Source of the DNA: Anaerolineae bacterium
Lineage (GTDB): Bacteria > Chloroflexota > Anaerolineae > Aggregatilineales > Phototrophicaceae
Assembly: GCA_017303635.1 (NCBI GenBank)
Contig: JAFLCG010000001.1
Span: 372,001-436,000, forward strand
Direction: 5' to 3'
DNA length: 64,000 nucleotides
Shown here: piece by piece, positions 25,923-33,113 of the stretch
Layout: each line of letters starts with the position of its first letter
Numbering within the stretch: the first letter of the stretch is position 1
The notes under the pieces: model-generated
The model's database searches: none
Seen by the model: only the letters and a program-made list of their open reading frames with translations
What the model was told of the DNA's origin: nothing
Translations under genes and position numbers: made by a program

Positions 25923-27659
25923 ATGCAAACTATACGCCAAACCCTCCAAAGTACGGATGCCGCCCTGCTGCCGACACTGGCGAAAGCGTGGAAAGTCAAT
26001 CTGACCGGGATGACCCCGGCGGATGGCCTAGCGGCGCTTAGCGCCGCCATGCTGGATCCCAAGCGCGCCGAGGTCGTCTGGGACTCGCTGGATGATGCGA
26101 CCCGGGGAGCCTTGCAGATGCTGATTGGCTCTGGTGGCAAGATGTCTGCTGCCAAGTTCGGGCGTCTCTTTGGGGAAATCCGACAGATGGGTCCAGCCCA
26201 GATCGAGCGCGAGAATCCGCTGGGGAAACCGGCTAGCAAAGCCGAGGCCCTCTACTACCGGGGACTCATCAGCACGGCCTTCGAACTGGTGGATACGGGT
26301 CCACAAGTAGTGGTTTACGTGCCGTCGGATCTGGCTGCGAATCTTCCCCTCAAGAAAACATCCTATCCCGATCTGCAAACCAAGCCCGATGCCGCCTCGA
26401 TAGCAGCTGCGGTAGCCACTTTGCCCGCGCTGCCAGAAGAGCCGATGATTGAGCCACTGGTCGAAGTGCGCGGCGCACAGGCCGCTGATACCTCAATAGT
26501 TGATGACCTGACAACGGTACTGGCCTATCTGCAACTGACCGGGCCACTGTTGGATGGGGGGCGGTTGGCCGCTGAAGATCATGACTATCTGATCGATTAC
26601 TTGCTCAAACCAGAGGAAGATCGGCTGTATTTCACTTTTGCGCTGGGGGTGAGCGCCGATCTGATTGAAATCCAGGGCGGACGTGCTTTCCCCAAAAAGG
26701 CTGAAGCCCGGCGTTGGTTGAGCGAAACGCGGGCTGGACAGGTCAAATTGCTGGCGGAAGGCTGGCGCAAATCGACCTTTTACCGCGAACTCTGGCAAGT
26801 GCCGGGGCTGCATCCAGAACCCGGTGGCGAACTGGATGAATATGATGCTTCGGTGGCTCGCAGCGCTATCGTGGATCTGATGAGCGAACTAGTGCCGAAG
26901 TCGGAATGGTGGTCGGTCGAGCAGTTTATTGATGTAGTGCGCGAGTCCGAGCCGGATTTTCAGCGACCGGGTGGGGATTACGATAGCTGGTACATCCGTG
27001 ACGATGACGGCGAATTTCTCTCCGGCTTTGAGAATTGGAATGCGATTGAAGGCGCCCTGCTGGAATATATGCTGTTGGGACCGCTGCATTGGCTGGGACT
27101 GGCCGACCGGGCGGATGATGCGGTGCGCTTTAACGCTTATGGACGGGCGTTCCTGGGGGCTGTTCCCTGGCCGACTCCACCGGATCCCGAAGACAAGGTC
27201 CAACTGAAGGATGATGGTACGCTTCTTATCCCGCGCAAGATCAGCCGGGTGGATCGCTACCAGGCCGCCCGCTTCTCCAGTTGGGTTTCAGCGGGCGACC
27301 CCTACGTATATAGAATTGATGGCAGCGGGATACAACGGGCAGCCGAACAGGGCATCAACAGCGGGCATATCAGCAGCTTCCTGACGCGGATGTTGGGGGA
27401 TACACCGCTACCGAAGCCGATTGCCCTCCTGCTGGATAACTGGAAAAGTGGGGCCACAGCGGCGGTCACGCTGGAACGCTTGATGGTGCTGCGGACGACC
27501 GCCCCGGAAACGCTGGATCGACTGCTCGATACCCCAGCACTGCGCCGCTACCTGGGGGCCAAGCTTGGCCCGATGGCCGTCATAGTCCGTGCTGACCAAC
27601 TGCAAGCTTTGCGCTCCGCGCTGGCAGATGCAGGCATTACGGCGGAGGTTGTGGAGTAA
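25923..27659 (+). CDS. XPB/Ssl2-like helicase-associated-domain protein
   Basis: 578 residues, no helicase motor motifs. The C-terminal ~150 residues (DGTLLIPRKISRVDRYQAAR; SAGDPYVYRIDGSGIQRAAEQG; then a winged region and VIVRADQLQALRSALADAGI) look like the XPB-like N-terminal/Helicase_C_3 module found in large actinobacterial and Chloroflexota proteins. The N-terminal half is helical with winged-helix-like segments. Function is unknown; a nucleic-acid role is inferred from the module. TAGACT at 25910-25915 ends 7 nt before ATG 25923, so the mRNA may be leaderless. It has no close co-directional partner. Confidence 0.68.
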   Translation: MQTIRQTLQSTDAALLPTLAKAWKVNLTGMTPADGLAALSAAMLDPKRAEVVWDSLDDATRGALQMLIGSGGKMSAAKFGRLFGEIRQMGPAQIERENPLGKPASKAEALYYRGLISTAFELVDTGPQVVVYVPSDLAANLPLKKTSYPDLQTKPDAASIAAAVATLPALPEEPMIEPLVEVRGAQAADTSIVDDLTTVLAYLQLTGPLLDGGRLAAEDHDYLIDYLLKPEEDRLYFTFALGVSADLIEIQGGRAFPKKAEARRWLSETRAGQVKLLAEGWRKSTFYRELWQVPGLHPEPGGELDEYDASVARSAIVDLMSELVPKSEWWSVEQFIDVVRESEPDFQRPGGDYDSWYIRDDDGEFLSGFENWNAIEGALLEYMLLGPLHWLGLADRADDAVRFNAYGRAFLGAVPWPTPPDPEDKVQLKDDGTLLIPRKISRVDRYQAARFSSWVSAGDPYVYRIDGSGIQRAAEQGINSGHISSFLTRMLGDTPLPKPIALLLDNWKSGATAAVTLERLMVLRTTAPETLDRLLDTPALRRYLGAKLGPMAVIVRADQLQALRSALADAGITAEVVE

Positions 27660-27669
27660 TCAACCTGCA

Positions 27670-27697
27670 TTGACGTTCCCTTAAGGCGGGGTACAAT
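27670..27697 (+). promoter_or_regulatory. Predicted sigma70-type promoter
   Basis: TTGACG (27670-27675), 16-nt spacer, TACAAT (27692-27697). The predicted start is at ~27703, leaving a ~155-nt leader before the PIN-TRAM gene. An ATG falls exactly at that position and opens a 41-codon frame. Confidence 0.65.
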
Positions 27698-27702
27698 TTA
27701 TT

Positions 27703-27828
27703 ATGCAGATAGGGCTCGACAGCTTGTCCTCTTTATTTATCCTTATGGCAACTGAATGGGCCTGTGCAGTATTTATCCATCTTGAGTGCATTGATGTACT
27801 GTTCTTTGGCGGCATTTATCGCCTGTAG
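27703..27828 (+). CDS. Candidate leaderless 41-aa ORF in the PIN-TRAM leader
   Basis: ATG 27703 coincides with the predicted transcription start and opens a 41-codon frame ending TAG 27826-27828, 30 bp before the PIN-TRAM gene. The peptide is hydrophobic (starts MQIGLDSLSSLFILMA, two Cys). It could be a leaderless upstream peptide that tunes the downstream gene, or a chance frame. No Shine-Dalgarno or homologue is recognised. Confidence 0.2.
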   Translation: MQIGLDSLSSLFILMATEWACAVFIHLECIDVLFFGGIYRL

Positions 27829-27858
27829 GCAGTATCACGATGCAGGAAGTTATTCATC

Positions 27859-28905
27859 ATGCCCGCTGACCTGATCTTCCGCTTTATAGGAATGGTGGTC
27901 TTTGGTCTATTCGGCGCACGGGTTGGGGTGGATCTGGCCCCAGCGATGACCCTGCCGCCGGAAGTGTCCATTCAGATTTGTGCGCTCACGGGCGTGCTGA
28001 TCGGCCTGATCCTGACCCCTTATCTGACCACTCGCCCGGTTCGTGCCGTTCGTAACTTCATCAATGATATGCCGATTGATGCCATGTTCACGGCCCTGCT
28101 GGGTTTAGCGGTCGGGTTGCTGATCGGCCTGCTGGCGGCCTACCCGCTCTCGCTGATACCGGGCGCACCGGGTGATTGGTTGCCGGCGGTGATGGTAGTG
28201 GTAGCTGGGTATCTGGGAACCGTGATTTTTCAGCGGCGTTACCGGGATATCTGGAATATGGCTGCGGAGCGGTTCGGTAAGGATCGCCGCCCGATCTTTG
28301 GGACGGGCGACCGGCAGGTGCTACTGGATACCAGCGTGCTCATTGATGGGCGCATTGTGGACATCGCTAAAACGGGCTTTATCGGCGGTACGCTGGTTGT
28401 GCCGCGTTTTGTGCTCAATGAACTGCATCAGGTAGCGGACTCATCGGATACGCTGCGACGCAATCGCGGGCGGCACGGTCTGACCAAGCTCAATGAACTT
28501 CAGCGCGAGTCCAATGTGCCATTCAAACTCATTGAGGATGATGTCCCAGGCATTAGCGAGGTGGATGATAAGCTGGTGGCGTTGGCCCGTAAGCTGAATT
28601 CACCGATCATCACCAACGACTATCCCCTCAATCGGATTGCCGAAACGCAAGGGGTGCAGGTCCTGAATGTCAACGCACTTTCCAATGCGGTGCGTTCCAT
28701 GTATCTACCCGGCGATGTCTTTCCCATCCGCATCATTCAGGACGGGAAAGAAGCCGATCAGGGTGTGGGCTATCTGGAAGATGGCACGATGGTCGTGGTC
28801 GAAGGCGGCAAAGAGTACATGGATCGCACCATCAACGTCTACGTGACGCGCTTCATCAACCGGGAAGCTGGACGGATGTTCTTCGCAGTGCCGGACAAGA
28901 AATAG
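27859..28905 (+). CDS. YacL-type membrane PIN-TRAM protein
   Basis: 348 residues. Four N-terminal membrane helices (~5-125), then a PIN nuclease domain starting LLDTSVLIDGRIVD (first acidic residue D157) with later acidic residues in ISEVDDKLV and the ITNDYPLNRIA segment, then a TRAM RNA-binding domain (~285-345; DQGVGYLEDGTMVVVEGG). This is the YacL architecture conserved in many Gram-positive bacteria and Chloroflexota. PIN plus TRAM suggests RNA cleavage or RNA binding at the membrane; substrate unknown. ATG 27859 has AGGAAG upstream. It is convergent with a cupin gene, with only 5 bp between stops. Confidence 0.9.
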   Translation: MPADLIFRFIGMVVFGLFGARVGVDLAPAMTLPPEVSIQICALTGVLIGLILTPYLTTRPVRAVRNFINDMPIDAMFTALLGLAVGLLIGLLAAYPLSLIPGAPGDWLPAVMVVVAGYLGTVIFQRRYRDIWNMAAERFGKDRRPIFGTGDRQVLLDTSVLIDGRIVDIAKTGFIGGTLVVPRFVLNELHQVADSSDTLRRNRGRHGLTKLNELQRESNVPFKLIEDDVPGISEVDDKLVALARKLNSPIITNDYPLNRIAETQGVQVLNVNALSNAVRSMYLPGDVFPIRIIQDGKEADQGVGYLEDGTMVVVEGGKEYMDRTINVYVTRFINREAGRMFFAVPDKK

Positions 28906-28910
28906 GGCTG

Positions 28911-29624
28911 TTATGTAGCAATTTCGGCGCGGCGTTTCTCGTACTCGGCTTTATAGGCCTCGTATAGCACCCGATCCCCGATGCGGCGGTAACAGGCCGC
29001 CATCGCATTATAGGCTTCTACATAGGCAGGGTCTTCCCCGGCGTACTGGATGACGCGCTCAAAAAAGACGATGGCTTCGCGGAAATACATTGGATTGCCG
29101 CTGACATCGCCTTTCTTGCCTAGCCAGAGACCTTCTTTGTAATCATCCCGAATGACTTGCGCATCGACGGAAGCGACAACCTTCAGTGGCTGCGGTTTAG
29201 GTTGATCAAGCCCATACCAGTGGCGCGCGGTAGTGGTGGGCGGGTTGTTGACTGCTTGAGCTTCGACTGAAGCCGTGGTGGTCGCGGTGATGGCGTTTGC
29301 AGTGGTCAAGCCTGGACCAGTCGTGCGAAAGTCTTCACGGGGTGGGCTGAAGACATCGAGGACACGGCTGTTGACATGCGCTGTGACCTGATGCGGGACA
29401 TTGGAGGCCATATGAACCGAGTCGCCCGTTCGGACAACGTGTAACTCGCCGCCTACTTTGAAATCCAGATGGCCTTCCAGCACATACGTAATCTGTTCAT
29501 GGACATGCTGATGGGTTGGCACCACTGCACCTGCATCCAACGTGACCTGGACGAGCATGAGCTGGTCACCATCAACCAGAATCCGGCGCTTGACACCCGG
29601 CATCATCTGAACCCAGTCGGTCAT
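28911..29624 (-). CDS. Cupin protein with TPR-like C-terminal segment
   Basis: 237 residues from ATG 29624, preceded by GGGAGG; the open frame extends to 29657 without a ribosome site. Residues ~20-105 are a cupin barrel with metal ligands in THQHVHEQITYVLEGHLDF and the second motif VPHQVTAHV. A Thr/Ala-rich linker follows. The C-terminal ~90 residues are helical with TPR-like repeats (PMYFREAIVFFERVIQYAGEDP; AYNAMAACYRRIGDRVLYEAY). The cupin alone resembles small binding or isomerase proteins. The C-terminal extension suggests a protein-binding role. No enzymatic function can be named. Confidence 0.8.
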   Translation of the reverse strand: MTDWVQMMPGVKRRILVDGDQLMLVQVTLDAGAVVPTHQHVHEQITYVLEGHLDFKVGGELHVVRTGDSVHMASNVPHQVTAHVNSRVLDVFSPPREDFRTTGPGLTTANAITATTTASVEAQAVNNPPTTTARHWYGLDQPKPQPLKVVASVDAQVIRDDYKEGLWLGKKGDVSGNPMYFREAIVFFERVIQYAGEDPAYVEAYNAMAACYRRIGDRVLYEAYKAEYEKRRAEIAT

Positions 29625-29732
29625 GAGCAACCTCCCTGCGAACGTAGCCACTTTCAAAGTATTTCCAAGTATAACGCGATTGGTCGCTCGACCAACAGGT
29701 TCGGCCTACACTAGTTTGACGGATATGCTTGG

Positions 29733-30380
29733 TCAGCGTTTTTGATACCCTTCAACGATTTCCCCGTCGTCATCCAGATAGTACAAGGGTTCATCCCGTT
29801 CCTGTTCAATCAAGCGGCTGGTATCCCGCCAGTTGGCACCCGCTTTCCGTTTTGCACGCGGCAGGAGCAGCCCAGGCAGGCGATGCAGACCTCGCGCTGT
29901 CCAATGCAGCATCCGCACAGTGATGGGACGCTGCGAGATGGTCAAGGGAGCTAGAATGAGAACCTCGAACGCCAGAAACGGCAGAATCATCCAGGCGAAG
30001 GTGATGGCGAGGATGCCAACTGGTACTTTGAGGAACAGGTAGAGGGCGCTGGTCCAGGTAGAGCGGGTGCCCAGGTAGCGTCCGAGCCGTTCGCCGAGAT
30101 TTTCCCCACGGGTGTCAATCAGCTCGACTTCCGGGGTGTCATCTTCCAGCAAGGCCGCCATCATTTGTTGGTCGGCTTTGGCCAGGGCGGGAATGCTGGC
30201 GAAGGTCAGCAGCAGCAGTGGAATGCCGATCAAGACCAGCGTAAGGCCGACCGCGATACCCAGCAGCGAGAACAACAGGAACCAGTACGCCAGGCCGAGG
30301 AAAAGATGGGTGTTGAGGCTGGCCCAGTCGCGCATGATTTGACCATCAGTGAGGTAATCCAGCCAAGTGCGAGGTTCCAT
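29733..30380 (-). CDS. Sensor-domain (PF13796-like) four-helix membrane protein
   Basis: 215 residues. Two hydrophobic hairpins (~22-65 and ~110-150) separated by an acidic loop match the putative sensor domain often fused to actinobacterial histidine kinases. Here it is stand-alone. The tail ends EPLYYLDDDGEIVEGYQKR, recalling the LNDDGE tails of the 2TM proteins at 15968 and 16382. It is last in a minus-strand gene set headed by an ECF sigma factor, 35 bp after the bactofilin-like gene. It may be part of that envelope-stress module; an independent start at 30335 is also possible. Confidence 0.75.
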   Translation of the reverse strand: MEPRTWLDYLTDGQIMRDWASLNTHLFLGLAYWFLLFSLLGIAVGLTLVLIGIPLLLLTFASIPALAKADQQMMAALLEDDTPEVELIDTRGENLGERLGRYLGTRSTWTSALYLFLKVPVGILAITFAWMILPFLAFEVLILAPLTISQRPITVRMLHWTARGLHRLPGLLLPRAKRKAGANWRDTSRLIEQERDEPLYYLDDDGEIVEGYQKR

Positions 30381-30415
30381 AGGGTGTTGTGTGTTTCTTT
30401 ATCTACGACGGGACT

Positions 30416-31531
30416 TTAGCCCTGGACGAAATAAGTTGAGCGCACCGACCGTCCGCCGAGTCCGGTCAAGACCACAGCGCCGAGACCAAGACTGCCACTC
30501 AAGAGACCGATGAGCAACCCCAGTGGCAGCCCAAAGGGCACGAACAGCAGCACGTGCCAGACGACGGCGAGGACAAGGCCACCAAGGCCGATCTCTACCG
30601 CAGGGGGTAGATACCGCTGTTGAAATTGGTAGGTGAGGCCTTCACCAAGACGCAATGCCAGAACCATCCATCCGATGAGACTCAACACCAGCAGGCTGAG
30701 TCCCAGGCCAAAGCCTGCCAACAACCCTACGGGTGGGATGATGCCGACCAGCAGGGTCACTAAACCACTGAGTCCGAGGGTTAAGCCTAAGGTCAGCAAA
30801 CCTGCCATGAGCGCACGGCGCTGCCGGTAGAGCAGCGTATCCTGCATGTGGGCGAAGCGCCGGGGAAAAAAGCTGACTGCCAGTATCGCCAGACCGATGA
30901 AGCTCACTGAACCTACCAACGTCAGCGCTAGGCCGGCTGGACCCCAGCGGAAGATGGCAGGGACCTCCCCCAGCGCGAGCAGATGGGCACCTCTTTGGAC
31001 TGCGAGAGCCGGGGCCAACAGGCTGAGATCGGGATTGGCTTGTTGACATGCGGCGATCTGATCCGCGAAGTTTCCGCTCTTGTCGAGGACGTCTGCCGGG
31101 CAGGCGCGGATGACTCCGGCGATTTGAGTAGTTTCCTGCAGGATGAGCTGCTCACTGATGGCTACCAGATCGCCACGGACTTTTCCCTGCAACTCCAGTT
31201 GTTCGCCGAGATAGCTCAAATCGCCCTGAATCTGTGCTTCAGCAGCAATATTCAGAGTCGGACTGATGATACTCAGGTCACCTTCAATCACGCCATCAAT
31301 CCGGACTGCTTCGCCGGCGATAAGGGCGGCGTTCCCGGTAATACGGCTGCCGGCTTGCAGCGTGATCGTATCCGCAACTACGACCAGCGAGTCCGGCAAA
31401 GTCCTATTCAGCCTAAAGTGATCGGTGAAATAGACATTGCGTTCAGTGGCACGGGTGAGTGCTATGCCAACCAGCAGCATGAGGCTGATTAAAGCAGTAC
31501 CGAGGAACAGCAGGGTGACGCGGCGATTCAT
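30416..31531 (-). CDS. Bactofilin-like (polymer-forming) membrane protein
   Basis: 371 residues. Signal/anchor helix (~5-25), then a beta-helical polymer-forming region (~45-150) with repeating short strands: ITGNAALIAGEAVRIDGVIE, GDLSIISPTLNIAAEAQIQ, GDLSYLGEQLELQGKVR. The region ~195-365 has five or six membrane helices. Bactofilin-type domains make filaments or scaffolds; here one is placed outside or at the membrane and tethered to a polytopic segment. It is downstream of the ECF sigma/anti-sigma pair and the 54-aa membrane protein, with small gaps, so probably co-transcribed. A role in envelope homeostasis is inferred. Confidence 0.82.
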   Translation of the reverse strand: MNRRVTLLFLGTALISLMLLVGIALTRATERNVYFTDHFRLNRTLPDSLVVVADTITLQAGSRITGNAALIAGEAVRIDGVIEGDLSIISPTLNIAAEAQIQGDLSYLGEQLELQGKVRGDLVAISEQLILQETTQIAGVIRACPADVLDKSGNFADQIAACQQANPDLSLLAPALAVQRGAHLLALGEVPAIFRWGPAGLALTLVGSVSFIGLAILAVSFFPRRFAHMQDTLLYRQRRALMAGLLTLGLTLGLSGLVTLLVGIIPPVGLLAGFGLGLSLLVLSLIGWMVLALRLGEGLTYQFQQRYLPPAVEIGLGGLVLAVVWHVLLFVPFGLPLGLLIGLLSGSLGLGAVVLTGLGGRSVRSTYFVQG

Positions 31532-31540
31532 CGGTCGCGT

Positions 31541-31705
31541 TCACAATCGCTTCCACAGGTAGATGGTAGCGACCAGGCAGAGGACGATGATAGCGATACT
31601 TTGCAGCGCGCCGAGAGTCATCATCAGACCGCTGGGGTTGAAGAGTAGTAAAGCCGCGATGACGATCAGCAAGACCAGGAACAGGGTACGGTTATCCTGC
31701 TTCAT
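31541..31705 (-). CDS. 54-aa membrane protein in the ECF sigma operon
   Basis: ATG 31705 to TGA 31541-31543, 54 codons. The peptide starts MKQDNRTLFLVLLIVIA, contains FNPSGLMMTLGAL and ends ATIYLWKRL: two hydrophobic helices with a short turn, like the N-terminal part of LiaI/LiaF-type membrane proteins. GGAGA precedes the start, and its first 14 bases overlap the end of the anti-sigma-like gene, a coupled arrangement. It ends 10 bp before the bactofilin-like gene. Size, spacing and helix pattern support a real gene although it is short. Function unknown, probably envelope-stress related. Confidence 0.7.
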   Translation of the reverse strand: MKQDNRTLFLVLLIVIAALLLFNPSGLMMTLGALQSIAIIVLCLVATIYLWKRL

Positions 31706-32252
31706 GAGCTTGATCTCCATACTCTTTCATCCACATCAGGCGGAGCAGCATATAGGTGGTTACCGGGATGAGGCCAGCCAGCAAAGCAGGTGCCTGCGGG
31801 TAGTCGCGAACCGCTTCCTGCGCTCCGCGCACGAAGGCTTCCAACATGGCAATGACGGCCGCTAGCAACGAGACGATCTGCTGGATGAGGGCGGCCAGCA
31901 TTTCCGGACTGCCTGCTGCCAGCAGGTACAGGCCAATAGCCGACGTGAGCAGCGGCACGGCTACGACCATAAGAAGGGCGACGCCGACGGCTAATGTGAG
32001 CCGTGTTTCCTTATTGAGCGTTTTGGTATCGACTGAAGCCGCAATGCGTTCCATGATTTTGAGCGCCAGCCGTTCGGAAGCGCGTTCCATTGGCGCATTG
32101 CGGAAGAGGTCATCGACATGACGGAGGCGGGCGAACTCCGAGGCGGCACCCGGGTTGGTATCCAGCTCCTGCCGCAAGATATGCAGCGCCTCGGCGTTCA
32201 GTTCTTGATCGAGCGCCTCTTGCATCAGACGGCGTTGCTTTTCATTGGACAT
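31692..32252 (-). CDS. Anti-sigma-factor-like membrane protein
   Basis: 186 residues from ATG 32252, behind GGGAGGGG; it starts 2 bp after the sigma factor stop. The N-terminal ~85 residues are a soluble helical domain of anti-sigma type (LMQEALDQELNAEALHILRQ; ASEFARLRHVDDLFRNAPME) without the HxxxCxxC zinc motif. Two or three hydrophobic helices occupy ~90-180. Gene order (ECF sigma then membrane protein with short cytosolic domain) is the classic sigma/anti-sigma pairing. It should hold the sigma factor inactive at the membrane until an envelope signal is sensed. Confidence 0.8.
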   Translation of the reverse strand: MSNEKQRRLMQEALDQELNAEALHILRQELDTNPGAASEFARLRHVDDLFRNAPMERASERLALKIMERIAASVDTKTLNKETRLTLAVGVALLMVVAVPLLTSAIGLYLLAAGSPEMLAALIQQIVSLLAAVIAMLEAFVRGAQEAVRDYPQAPALLAGLIPVTTYMLLRLMWMKEYGDQAHEAG

Positions 32253-32254
32253 GG

Positions 32255-32857
32255 TTACGACCCCTCCCAAAGCGGGTTCGTCAGCCGCGCTGTTGATGAG
32301 CGACCATCCATCTTTTCCGCCAGCGCCTGTCGGGCGCGGAAGAGGCGGCTTTTGACGGCGCTTTCTGTGGTGCCGGTGATTTCGGCAATTTCGGTATACG
32401 AGTAGTCGTACCAGTAACGCAGTACGACAGCGGCGCGGTAATCCGGGCTAAGTTCCCCCAGGAGGGACTGGATGAGACGGCTGTGTTCCCGTGAAAGCGC
32501 CACATGCTCTGGCTCCGGTTCATCGCTGGGCAAGCTCAGCGACGTGCCTTCTTCGTCCGGTTCATCATCCAGCGAGAGCCACTGCAGGCGTCTGCGCCGG
32601 AGCCGGTCGATACAGTAATTGGAGGCGATGCTCAACAACCAGGTTTTAAAAGGGCGTTGCTGGTCATAACGTTTGAGATTCAGGTAAGCGCGGAGGAAAG
32701 CTTCCTGCGCGGCGTCTTCGGCCTCACCCCGGTCGCCCAGCATCCGGTAGCAGAGGTTATAGACGGCATCCTGAAAAGCATAAACAAGGTCCGCAAAGGC
32801 CTCCTGGTCACCCTGGAGCGCGGCTTCGACTGCTGCAGTTGTCGTTGGATCTATCAT
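32255..32857 (-). CDS. ECF RNA polymerase sigma factor
   Basis: 200 residues. Region 2 (~18-85) includes AYNLCYRMLG-type core binding (DAVYNLCYRMLGDRGEAEDA), AFLRAYLNLKRYD and WLLSIASNYCIDRLRRRR. An acidic linker precedes region 4 (~130-185) with LSPDYRAAVVLRYWYDYSYT and the helix-turn-helix EIAEITGTTESAVKSRLFRAR. No region 3, as expected for ECF factors. It probably recognises its own promoter and other targets. A -10-like TATAAT inside a perfect palindrome lies ~110 bp upstream. It heads a minus-strand set with anti-sigma, small membrane protein, bactofilin-like and sensor-domain genes. Confidence 0.93.
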   Translation of the reverse strand: MIDPTTTAAVEAALQGDQEAFADLVYAFQDAVYNLCYRMLGDRGEAEDAAQEAFLRAYLNLKRYDQQRPFKTWLLSIASNYCIDRLRRRRLQWLSLDDEPDEEGTSLSLPSDEPEPEHVALSREHSRLIQSLLGELSPDYRAAVVLRYWYDYSYTEIAEITGTTESAVKSRLFRARQALAEKMDGRSSTARLTNPLWEGS

Positions 32858-32966
32858 AAACCGGCGTATCCCAACGCTGATGACCGGCTCCCGGAGAACA
32901 TCACCTGTGCTGCTTATTACGCAGCCAGTGGGCGAAAGTTGCGCGGAGCGGGTCAGGCTGCCGATA

Positions 32967-33001
32967 CCTGTATTATACAGGATGGCATCCTCACTCCCTA
33001 A
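32967..33001 (-). promoter_or_regulatory. Promoter/operator region of the ECF sigma operon
   Basis: On the minus strand TTAGGG (33001-32996), 18-nt spacer, TATAAT (32977-32972). The -10 lies inside a perfect 15-bp palindrome, CCTGTATTATACAGG (32967-32981), directly joined to GGATGGCATCC (32980-32990). The -35 side belongs to TTAGGGAGTG, repeated at 20991-21000 and 51010-51019. It is a candidate regulated promoter; the palindromes could be operators. Confidence 0.5.
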
Positions 33002-33050
33002 GGCGGGTTAGAAACCTGTTTGAATATGGACATAATCTCTATTCATATGC

Positions 33051-33078
33051 TTGATGTGGCGGGGGAAGTGCCTATACT
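33051..33078 (+). promoter_or_regulatory. Predicted sigma70-type promoter of the TIR gene
   Basis: TTGATG (33051-33056), 16-nt spacer, TATACT (33073-33078). Expected start ~33085, immediately before an in-frame ATG at 33087, so initiation could be leaderless from there or from ATG 33114. Confidence 0.6.
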
Positions 33079-33113
33079 TGAATGTAATGCTTAGCGTTAC
33101 TCTGAAAGATAAC

